DNA of 64,000 nt from Cyclospora cayetanensis (lineage: Eukaryota; Apicomplexa; Conoidasida; Eucoccidiorida; Eimeriidae), in the NCBI RefSeq assembly GCF_002999335.1, contig NW_020312403.1, forward strand, positions 186,001 to 250,000, read 5' to 3'. Position 1 is the first letter of the stretch, and each line of letters starts with the position of its first letter. This document shows positions 23,092 through 33,105 of this stretch, one piece after another. Both the position numbers and the translations under genes were made by a program. The notes below the pieces were generated by a model, which had not been told where the DNA came from, searched no databases, and saw nothing but the letters and a program-made list of their open reading frames with translations.

Positions 23092-26000
23092 TCATGCAGA
23101 GCACAGCGTGTGTGCTGCTTGGGGTTTAGGCACGGCAATTCTAAAGACCGCACCAAAGAAAATCATCAGAGCTGTGCCGGATATGGCAATCACATTGAAC
23201 GGCATATCTGCATACCGCAGGAGCGCAGAAATACATAAACATACACATTCACACAGAGACATACGTACATACACACACACACAGAGACATACGCAAAAAT
23301 ACACCAATACATATATACACACATACATGCATGCATACACAAAAATACACAATTCGAGCTTGATGCTAGCACATAGGTCGCTCCTGCGCCCCCTACGAAA
23401 CGAGTTGATGAAGGTGCTAGAAGAACAAACAGGCGCTGTATTCCACAGAAGAAAGAACAATAGGATCAGCAAAGAGAGAGAGAAAAAAAGAGGTGTCTCG
23501 GCTTCCAAAAGCGATGATCAACTTGCATCACCACGAAGGAGCCTGCTTGCAAAAAGGGAAAGGCAGCTTCGAGGGCTTACCAAAGTCTGGCAGTGGCACC
23601 TTCAGTTTTGCACCCCCACTAGCCAGCCATTCCCACTGTCTCTCTTCGAGCTCCCTGCGCATGCAAGCAGAGCAGCAGCAGCGATTCCCAATAAACGATT
23701 TCCCGATGTTTATCGCGAGAACCAGCAAACGTCGAGCAGCAGCATGTTGATCAGAAGCAGCACATTGAGCAGCAGCAGCAGGTTGATCAGAAGCAGCACA
23801 TTGAGAACCAGCAAACGTCGAGCAGCAGCATGTTGATCAGAAGCAGCGCATTAAGCAGCAGCAGCACGTTGAGCAGCAGCAGGTTGATGAGAAGCACACT
23901 GAGCAGCAGCAGCCCACAGGCGCGTGCGTGCTCACTCTTCGAAGCCAAGGAAGGCTTCAAGCACTTGTTGCTGCTTCTCCTTGTCGGCTGTCGACGTAGT
24001 AGCGGAGGATGGAGAGCTGAGTACGCTGCAAGGCACGCTGGCAGCTGTCGAGCAGGAGGTCGCAGTGCTTCCCAAGACGTCTGCGGGGGGTGGCCATGTG
24101 AAGGAACGCCGCCTCTGCAGCAGCAAAGACGGAGCATGAACATCCACTGCACATAAAGCTCCCAGAAAAACACACGGGGAAGGCATCGCCAGTCTCAGTC
24201 CGGCCGATATGGAGTGGAATGATGTGGAGTGGAGTGGGGGAAAAGGGTGCAGCTGCTGCAGCTGCCGCTGCCGCTGGTTCCAGCGGCAGGACTGCTAAGG
24301 GTCGTGGAGGGGAAGGCAGAGTTGCATGCGCAGAGGCAACAAGCATCGGCTGCATGCGGAGGATCTGCGACGACTTTCGCCCTAAAAACGAACCGGCACT
24401 GCAGCAAAGGCAGAGCCCACAGAGAGGCCTCCCTGAGGATTCGGATGCAGCAGCTGCGGCTGCTGCATCAGCAGCCGCAGCGGCAGCGAAAGTGCTACCC
24501 TGCAGTGCGCAGGCACGTGCAGACGGCCTTCCAAAGAAGCTGAGGGGAGAAGCAGGGAAGCAGCTTCCTTCTCCTTTGCCGCCAAGGCTGCAGGGAGCAA
24601 ACTGCTGCGCATGCGTAGCCAACAAGGCATCCACCAGAGATCCAAAGCTCCGTAGCCGCCCTCCGCCTCCGCAGCAGCAACGTCCGTCGCCAACGCAGAC
24701 TCCCCCACAGCTGCAAGGTCAGACGCCCGTGCGGAGGCTGCCCACGGAGAAAAAACTTGGACTGGCGATGTCAGACGAAGGCCTGACGAAGCGATGGCGG
24801 AAGGCCCCTTGACTTCCTGTCGCGCATGATGCAGGAAAGCACCAGAAAAGCGCATGCATGATGCAGACGAACAACAAAAACGCGCATGCATGATGCAGGA
24901 AAGCACCAATAAAGCGCATGCATGATGCAGGAGAGCACCAATAAAGCGCATGCATGATGCAGGAAAGCACCAATAAAGCGCATGCATGATGCAGGAAAGC
25001 ACCAATAAAGCGCATGCATGATGCAGGAAAGCACCAATAAAGCGCATGCATGATGCAGGAAAGCACCAGAAAAGCGCATGCATGATGCAGGAAAGCACCA
25101 GAAAAGCGCATGCATGATGCAGGAAAGCATCAGAAAAGCGCATGCCTGATGCAGGCCGGCGAGCCAGATAGGCAGACAGACGCATCTAAGAGAGTAAAAA
25201 GCACAGGCTACCTCCACGGGTATATGCTGAAGCGCCATCGGCAGGAAAAACGCATGCAGAAGACGTAGTCGCACCCACCCCCATGCAATCTTCGCCTTCG
25301 TCTTCTTGCTGCGCGATCAACTGAGTGCCTCTAGATAAAGGATGCTTACTGAACCTAGCGGTGGCAATCAGGGGACGAGTAGCGTGTGGCAGAAAATCCA
25401 CGAGGCCTACAGAAGCTGCCCTGTCTCCCCAATTATCAAAGGCCACCCAATAAGAGCCTGCAGCAGAAAGAGCAGCAGGAGCGGCAGAAAAGGATCCATA
25501 AAGACACGTAACAGAGACACAATGTATTTTTCAAGCGGGAACGCTTTTGAATCTAAACGTACCAAAAAGCTTGTCACTGTAAGGGGCCTCAGGATTCATA
25601 GAGAAGCCTCGAGAAAGTTGAAGGCTTTCCCGTGTCTCGGCTAGGCGCCACCGATGGCCAAGCCAATCTTTGAGGCGATGGTGCTCGTTCTGCTCCTCCT
25701 GCTGTTGCTGTTGTTTTTGATGCTCTTCCTCCTGCGTTTGCTCTTGATGTTGCTCCTTTTCCTGCTTCTGCTCTTGCTGCTGTTGCTGTTGCTCTTTTTC
25801 CTGTTGCTGCAAGTCTAAGACGAGGAGGGTGGAATTTGCACCTGTTGAAAAGGCCTCATACGTACTAAAACCTGCGGCTGCGGCTACCTGCTGCGCTCGC
25901 ACGGCCGCTGTAGTGTTGTCGCTAGTGTGGAAGATTCTTAGCATCCATTTGCTGTGATTGACAGCAGTGCACTTCCAGCGAGCGAATGTTGGTGGATTCT

Positions 26001-27879
26001 GCAGCGCGAGCACCTCCTCCTGTTGGGGTTCTAGCATGTCCTCCTTCGGCCTGCCAGTCTTAGGATACACGTGCAGGGGAATTTGGCTAAAAAGATTCAC
26101 CAGAGAAAAAGGCACTGCGACACACACACACACACACACACACACATGCAGCCACCGAGAGCGACTGGCTCCTCCGAAGCCTCGCTTGCGTCCAGTCAGT
26201 CAGTCAGTCTGTCCCTCTCTCTGTCTCTCAAAGGAGAGCATCTCTGCAGCGATTGCCGTTATAATATCACAACAGCACGTGTCAGCGGCCTTCACAGAAC
26301 GTACAGGGTGGTTCGTCATTGGGAAAGCGCAACACTACCGATAGCTCGAGCCGCAGCTCTGCTATTTGCTGCTGCTGCTGCGGAGGAGATGAAGCAAAAG
26401 GAGCAGAAGACGAAGAAGGCTGCGCGGCGAAAGGCGAAGCGCGAAGGCGGTACGACTTGTACGGAGACGCTGCAAGGGCATAAGGATGTAACAGCGTCAG
26501 TAGGCCAGACTGCAGCACACAACCCCACAGAAGCAGCACAAGCGAGCGAGCTTGGAGCCTACAAAAAGAATCCTCGGAAGAAACGCTCAAGGATTTGAAC
26601 AGTCAGCGGAGCAGATGCAGAAACAGACGATTATATTCCTCTTCTTACCTGCTGCTTGCAGGGCAGCAGCCGCATCAGATTGTTGTGGGTGTCTGTACAG
26701 ACTGCTGCTTCAGGGAAGGCAGCGATGCGCTGTTTGTATCCAGGCTTCGCTCGCGAGCTTTCTCCAGAAGGCAGAGGAGAGGCCGCTGCTCCTCCTCCTG
26801 CTGCTGCGGCTGCTGCACTGGGCAAAGTCAGGGCAGCATCTGAGATTCCAGCGAGCACAGAAACGCCGCTGCACGTCAGTCCTGCTAGCGCGTTTACTAG
26901 ATGTACCCAGAGCCTGCAGCAGCAGCAACAAGATATGCATGCACATACACATATGCATACACATACTACACATACACATGTACATGCACATACACTTTCA
27001 CATGCACATACATTTGCACATACTACACTTACACATGCCCATATGCATACACATATGCATACTACACATACGCACATACCCTTACACATGCACATACACG
27101 TACACATGCACATATGCATACACATATGCATACTGCACATACGCACATACACTTACACATGCACATACACATACACATACCCATATGCATGCACATCCAC
27201 ATACACTTACACTTACACCTACCCATATGCATACACATATGCATACCCTTACACATAGACATACACATACCCATATGCATACACATATGCATACCCTTAC
27301 ACATAGACATACACATACGCATATACTTACACATACACTTACACATGCACATATGCATACACATGCACATACACTTGCACTTACACATACCCATATGCAT
27401 ACACATACACATACACATACGCATATACTTACACATACACTTACACATACACTTACACATACGCATATGCATACACTTACACATACACATACGCATATAC
27501 TTACACATACACTTACACATACACTTACACATACGCATATACTTACACATACACATACACATATGCATACACTTACACATACACGTACACATACACTTTC
27601 ACATGCACATACATTTACAACCGCAGAAAAACACTCAACTCAGGGGACACCTTCGCATCCGAGGTAGAAACAGCACCTCCAAACATTCAGTGCGCATAAT
27701 GGAGATAGAGGAAAAGAAAGAGAGTGCAAGAGAGGGAAAAATACAGAGCAAGAGAGGAAATGAAAAAGAGAACAAGAGAGGAAAAGAAAAAGAGAGCAAG
27801 AGAGGGGAAAAAAGGAGAGCAAGAGAGGGAAAGAGAGATAGCGAGGGATAGAAAAGCCGCAGCAGCCTCTCCCTCTAGT

Positions 27880-27937
<58 letters not shown>

Positions 27938-28596
27938 CCTCTGCTGATTGTAATCAGGGTGCTGCGATATGCCTGTGCGTAGAAGTATCCCTGGAGGCTT
28001 TACTGCAGCAGTGGGAGCTCCCCATACTGCTTCATTCCACCTCCCTTGGCTCAAAGACAAATCGAAGAAGGAATACGCGTGAGGCAGTTTATGTTGGGGT
28101 ATTTGTTGGTGGTATACGGGAGGATTCTTCTCTTGCTGCTGCAGCAGCAATGAGCCGCTCTCCTGCTGGTGCTCTGGCTGCAGCAGCAGCTGGTGTGTGT
28201 TGAGGAGGCGTCCGATGCCTAGGGGAAACATGTCTGCATGCTCTTCAAGTGCAGAAAGGCTATGACCTGCATGCGCGACAGCGAGCGTATGACACTCTCA
28301 CAAGCTACATTGCAAGCAAACACCTGAAGGCAGTTCGCAGGGGAAGCAAGCTGAGAAAGACGCATACCCAGAGAACGAGATCTGAGGCGGATGTCGAAAT
28401 GGGCAAAAAAGAGATTTCGCGATCGCAGCGGCTCTGTGAGTAACACCTCGCTGTACAGCTCAGCGGCTGCTGGCAGTAGTGCTCTCCCTCCAACAGGCAG
28501 TAGCTGCATGCTGGAGCTGCTCAAGATCAGCAGCAGCATCTTCAGCAGCAGCATCTTCTTCAGGTCGAAGGGAGAATCCCTATATTGCCTCCCCAT
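23092..28596 (-). CDS. PIGT: GPI transamidase component PIG-T / Gpi16
   Basis: PIG-T is a lumenal ER membrane subunit of the transamidase that attaches pre-made GPI to proteins. Exons joined in consistent phase (minus) are 28596-28368, 28218-27939, 26913-26649, 26509-26305 and 26114-25578, a probable 25457-25212, then 23654-23581 and 23207-23092 (stop). Landmarks are a hydrophobic signal (ATG 28554, or 28596), LLTEPL and FAHFDIR near the N-terminus, DLSLSQGRW and LWVHLVNAL, then LMRLLPCKQQSGLLTLL with FSLVNLF, an SRGF segment, and finally VPLPDF joined to DMPFNVIAISGTALMIFFG. The last is the family's PDFSMP(F/Y)NVI plus single transmembrane span. Exons between 25212 and 23654 were not resolved. 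A Glu/Gln/Lys-rich expansion near 25690-25810 interrupts the lumenal domain. Introns hold four different tandem repeats. Confidence 0.83.
23225..23350. repeat. ACACAT/ATACAC repeat in a PIG-T intron
   Basis: Imperfect ACACAC, AGACATAC and ACATACATG units lie inside the last PIG-T intron (23208-23580). They produce spurious His/Thr-rich plus-strand and Cys/Val-rich minus-strand frames. Confidence 0.75.
23712..23915. repeat. AGCAGCAGCA-TTGATCAG repeat in the PIG-T locus
   Basis: A series of units alternates AGCAGCAGCA with GTTGATCAGAAGCAGCACAT, including one near-perfect longer duplication around the AACCAGCAAACGTCGAGCAG motif (23730-23830). It lies between PIG-T exons. Whether any of it is exonic is not clear. 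Confidence 0.7.
24838..25150. repeat. 32-bp minisatellite with a GCATGC palindrome in each unit
   Basis: About ten tandem copies of a 32-bp unit, with core GCGCATGCATGATGCAGG followed by AAAGCACCA and a short linker, begin every 32 bases (for example 24883, 24915, 24947). Each unit carries the palindromes GCATGC and CATGCATG. It lies in an intronic part of the PIG-T locus. The minus frame reads as a repetitive Cys/Ala/Phe/Leu peptide, treated as an artefact. Confidence 0.9.
26120..26146. repeat. CA microsatellite at a PIG-T intron acceptor
   Basis: A CACACA run of about 25 bases sits just upstream of the acceptor that opens PIG-T exon 26114-25578 on the minus strand, where it reads as a GT-rich tract. 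Confidence 0.8.
26936..27620. repeat. ACATAC/ACACTT hexamer-rich array in a PIG-T intron
   Basis: About 680 bases of ACATACACATAC, ACATATGCATAC and ACACTTACACAT units lie between PIG-T exons 26913-26649 and 28218-27939. The array is open in many frames on both strands (His/Thr/Ile-rich or Met/Cys/Lys-rich), which are not genes. Confidence 0.92.
27876..27935. repeat. TA microsatellite just inside a PIG-T donor site
   Basis: An almost pure TA run ends a few bases from the GTATGT donor of PIG-T exon 28218-27939 (minus strand). It is preceded by a purine-rich AGAGAGGGAAA stretch at 27715-27860. Confidence 0.9.
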
Positions 28597-30446
28597 GATG
28601 GCTGTATAATCTCCTCCCTGGCAGTGCAGCGGCAGCAGCAAGTGCTCAGAGTGTTCTGCTCATGGGCAGCTGAGTGCTGCCTCTCCGTGTAAGCTCGATT
28701 GAGGCGTATAATCCCCGTTTTTAATGGGCGTTGCGTCTGCTCCCGGAGGGCGTTGCTGCTGTGAGGCGTGCGGTTCGTTCCGAAATTGGGGTGTATCGTC
28801 TTGCGAAGTGGCGTGCTAGACATGCGCGCAGAGACGCCGCTGCGCTAATACTGCTCGCGCTGCTGCTGGTGCAGCAGTCGACGCATGACATGCCAATGTG
28901 CTTTTTCGCACGGGTAGCAGCTGTTCGCGTGGCGTGCAACCCCACACGCTGTAGAGCGCAGGCAGGCAGGCAGGCAGCCCGTACAGACTACTTGGGCGTG
29001 ACGGCAGCAGTAACAGCAGCAACAGGCGCTGCTCGATCCTGTGCGACAGCAGCAACCGCAGAAACGCGACGTGGAAGATCTATTTACCCCCCAAGACAAG
29101 CGTTATTCATCGAAGCCTTACGAGCGACTCTGCGCGCTAAGGACCGACCGGTGCAGCAAACGTGCAGCTAACGATGACACAGCAGCTGCTCGCGTCGCCT
29201 CTGCCGGAACGCCTGCCAAAACCGCCAAATAAAGCCAATATTGACGCAAATAGGCCATTTGGAGAGGCGTCGAGCAGCAGCATACTATTTCTTGCCGCAG
29301 CAACAATGGCAGCAGCCGCTAGTGCACGCTGCCGATGCAGCAGCTGCTGCTGCTACTGTTGCAGCTGCTGCTGCTACTCGTGAGGCTGCTTGCTGCCTGC
29401 GCCTTAACCGGCAGCAATGGCAGAAGCAGCAAATAGCAGCAAATCGTGGGGTCTGGATTCTTCCTTGTCAGCTTTTACTGCTGCAAGAGCTGCAGTGTCT
29501 TCCTGCTCTTTGAAGGGCTGCTGCAGCGAAGCACAGCAGCAGCAAGCGGATCGCATATAGTAGCTGTTGCCGCGCGTGCTGCACTGCTGCAGCAACAGTT
29601 GCCGTAAATTTGCTCGAGAAACGGCGTGAAGCGCACTCTTCCCGAAGGATTTCAAGTAAAATTGGAAGCCGCTGGTGCTGCTGCTGCTGCTGCAGCAGCA
29701 GTCCTTCTGCTGCTCACTGAGGCGAAGGCAATGAGAAACTGCGCAGCTTCAACTCGAAGAAGCATCCAGTTTGTCGGCTGCAGCAGGAACGTTTGACGAA
29801 CCGGTATTGCCGGACGCAAGACTGGAAACAGCAGCAGCAACTGCTGCTGCTGAAGAAGAAGTAGGAGAAGAAGAAACGGCAGCAGCAGAAGCCACTGCTG
29901 CTGCTGAAGAAGAAGAAACGGCAGCAGCAGAAGCCGCTGCTGCTAGCGCAGCTGGAACTATTGGGAAGAGCAGCACTGGCAATGCAATGCTCATTTTCCA
30001 AGAAGCTTCAATTGTGTAGGATAGCGAGCAGCAGCAGCCCATCAGGTTCAGTGGTGGTAGCTGGAGCGGCTTTCTGCGAGGCCTTTTTGGCATAGCGCCT
30101 GCTGCCTGTGTGTCAACACTTCTATTGCGAAGCAGCAGCACTTTGCAGCAATACTTGCCTCGCTTGCAGCAGCAGCACCGCTCCTTGCAGCAGCAGCACC
30201 ACTCCTTGCAGCAGCAGCACCGCTCCTTGCAGCAGCAGCACCACTCCTTGCAGCATTTCCCCTGTTGCCTCTTCACTACCAGCAATTGCAGGAGCACTTG
30301 CAGCAGCAGCGTATGGCTTCGCACGGCAATGCATGGCGCCGCTGCAGCTCTGTAAAAGGCACGTGTGTTTGCATACATGCAACGAAGCGCAACAGCAAGG
30401 AAGGCAGCAGCAGCAAGAGCAGCAGCAGCAGCACTTGCAGCAAATC
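28597..30446. other. Divergent region between PIG-T and the calpain gene
   Basis: Both promoters should lie here, since the genes run outward. The region is rich in GCA/CTG triplets and open in several frames, giving Ala, Glu, Cys or Gln-rich peptides (for example near 29771-30019 and 29749-30378), but none has a recognised domain or a supported ATG. An 18-bp repeat lies at its right end. Confidence 0.35.
30158..30258. repeat. 18-bp repeat upstream of the calpain start
   Basis: Five to six tandem copies of an AGCAGCAGCACCACTCCT-type unit alternate CACCG and CACCA. They lie about 190 bases before the proposed start codon. The reading frame that continues into the calpain passes through them, so they could be 5' leader or, less likely, coding. 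Confidence 0.8.
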
Positions 30447-33061
30447 ATGGGGGCGCAGTGCACAAAGACGGCAGCAGTTCGTTCCAGCAGAGGAGGACGA
30501 GCCGCTGCTGTCTTTGGCACCCCTCCTGCTGCAACGCCTCCTGCGTCTCCAGGTGCTGAAGGCATCGAGGCACAGGGGGGTCTGTTTTTGACACAGCAGC
30601 AGCGCGAGCAGCAGCAGCCGCTGCAAAGCCAGCCGTGCATGCAGCCAGAGGAGCAGCAACAGCTGCTCCTGCATTCTGGAGCGAGCGCTTTTAGCGATCT
30701 GGGGAGGCCTTCTGGAGGAGGGAGCGGCACCAGTGGTGGTTTACTGGCAGGAGGAGCTGCAGCAAGCGCTGTAACACCTGAAGCAGCAGCAGGAAGTGCT
30801 GTATCTGCATCCGCTGCGTTATCTGCATCTGCTGCGTTATCTGCATCTGCTGCGTTATCTGCATCTGCTGCGTTATCTGCATCTGCTGCGCTATCTGCAT
30901 CTGCTGCTGTATCTGCATCTGCTACAGCAGCCGATGCAGATACAGCAGCAGATGCAAGAGACTTGACCAGTGAAATGAGGTGCAAAGTAGGACCTGCTGC
31001 TGCTGCTGCGGCTAGGTTCGCCGTCAGCAGCAGCAGCAGTAATGCGAATGATTGTAAATGCGATCCAAGAGGGCAGCAGCTGCGGCTTGCAGAAGCTGCA
31101 GGAGCGTCTATGGGGGCTGCTGCTACAGCGGAGGCAGCAGGAGCAGCAAGAAGAAGAGCAGCGCGAGGTGTTGTTGCCTGCTCTCGGCTAGCTAATAGAG
31201 ACAGAGGATCGATAGAGCTTGTCAGCAGCAGTGCAGCTGAGGAGCTGCCGCAGGCAGATCCATTCCAATGGTCGGCTTCAACAGTTTATTCGGATGGGGA
31301 GATAGCGGGAGCTGCTGCCACAGCTGCTGCTGGAGAGGGTGCAGCGGCAGCGTTGGCAGCAGCAGCCGTGGCAGCAGCTCCCGCTGAACGGGGATGCAGT
31401 GGGGGAAGCTACCTGCATATCGATTTCTTGCGCGAAGTCAGCGTAAGCTCAGCAGGGAAGGGGGGGGGGGCGTGTGGGGGAGGCAGCAGCAGTAGAAACT
31501 CCTCGTATGCGCAGCAGCTACTGCTCGAGTCTTCAGTTGTGGGGCCCTTTTTGATGCTGCCGTGGAGCGAAAGCGACAAAGACATACGCTGCAACTTTTA
31601 CGTGGACTGTCTGCCTCCAGACAGCGAGAGCAGCACGGTGTGCAACGCCAGCTGCACTGCAGCCGAAGCCGCTGCGGCGGCTGCTTTAGCCATACAGTCG
31701 CAGCCTGTGGCAGTTCATTGCCGCGTTCCTCCTCCGAAAGGCTCTGCTGCTCCCTTTGCAGCCGCAGAGGCGGCTTTGACACCAGCTTGCCGAGTGCCTT
31801 TGGCAGCCAAGCACCAGCACCAGCAACAGCACACACACAAGCAGAGACGGCAAGGAGCTTCGCAGCAAACCAACTCTGGAGCCAATGGGGTGTACGTAAC
31901 CAGCAACTGTTGTGGAGGCACCAGCAGCAGCAGCACGAGCAACAACAACCTCGTTTCCACGATGGTCGGTGCCCCACCAAGAATATCCGCAACCACAGAT
32001 CGAGCAAAAGGAACAATGACTGCTGCTGCTCCTGCTTTTCCTGCTCCTACTGCTGCTCCTGCTGCAGATGATTCCTGCGCAGCGTATGGCTCTTCGCATT
32101 CGGCTTTCACGCCAAACCCACACCCGGTGGGGTGGGCAGGGGGCAAGTGGTCGGATCCTGAGGGCCTATTAACGCTGTCTCAGAAGCAGCAACAAAAGTT
32201 TCACGCGTGGCGTCGCGTGGGCGAGGCTTTGGAGCAGCAACTGCTGTATCAGCAGCAGTCACAGCCGGCGCCACAGTCACAGCAGCAGCAGGCGCATTCG
32301 CAGTCGCAGTCGCAGCAGCACTTGCAGCCTCAAGTGCTGCTAGAGCTGCCGTGCAGCAAAAGCATTCGGCAGGGGTTCGTCGGGGACTGTTCCTTCTTGT
32401 CCTCTTTGGCAGTGCTTTCAGACTATGAGCGGCGTCACGGCATACCAGTTGTGTCGAGTCTTATCTACCCGCAGATGCCTCTTGGCGATCCCAGCAGCGG
32501 CAGCGGAGGAGGCTGCTGCCGCTCACGGCCAGTCTACAATCCTCGAGGCATGTATGGCGTGAAGCTCTTCTTCAACGGCGTGCCTCGCAAGGTGCTCGTC
32601 GACGACTTCGTGCCCACAAGAAGAGACGGGAAACTCCTCTGCGCGCACTCCCATCACCCCCAGGAGTTGTGGGTATCTCTCCTAGAGAAGGCATTCGTCA
32701 AACTCATGGGAGGCAGCTACAGCATGCAAGGATCCAACCCAGGGGCAGATCTCTATCACCTCACCGGCTGGCTGCCAGAAACTATCCCCTTCAGAAGCGA
32801 CGTGCACACGGGAACTCCTGCAAGCCACACGCCGATCGTGACTGGCGGAGAATCCGAAGAAGTCTTGAAGCAACAAAGGCAGAATCCCGCATGGGAACTC
32901 GTCTGGTTCCAGCTGCACCGGTAAGAAGATCAATATTGCCTGCTGCTGCCCCCCGTTCTGCAGCCAACGCCATCCTTTCCTCGAAAACTCGCATTGCACA
33001 TTCATGTCTGTGTGTGCAACCGTGTTTGAGGGCGCGTGCTGGCAGTATAGCACCTCTACCC

Positions 33062-33105
<44 letters not shown>

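Noticed and set aside
22853..23836. 327-codon plus-strand frame
   Set aside because: It runs through an ACACAT repeat and lies antisense to the last PIG-T exons, which have clear family motifs.
24219..24812. 198-codon plus-strand frame with Ala and Pro runs
   Set aside because: It has an ATG but no recognisable domain and lies within the PIG-T gene span; triplet-rich DNA is open in several frames here.
24830..25150. CRISPR-like spacing of direct repeats
   Set aside because: The copies are contiguous with no unique spacers, and the context is a eukaryotic intron; this is a minisatellite.
24382..25274. Repetitive Cys/Ala/Phe/Leu minus-strand frames resembling membrane helices
   Set aside because: The hydrophobic pattern is the 32-bp minisatellite read in different frames; three frames give similar peptides.
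26552..27851. Long His/Thr/Ile and Met/Cys/Lys frames on both strands
   Set aside because: They come from the ACATAC hexamer array in a PIG-T intron; the real exon on the minus strand is 26913-26649.
28731..29171. 147-codon plus-strand frame between PIG-T and calpain
   Set aside because: It begins without ATG and is Ala/Arg-rich with no motif; probably promoter DNA.
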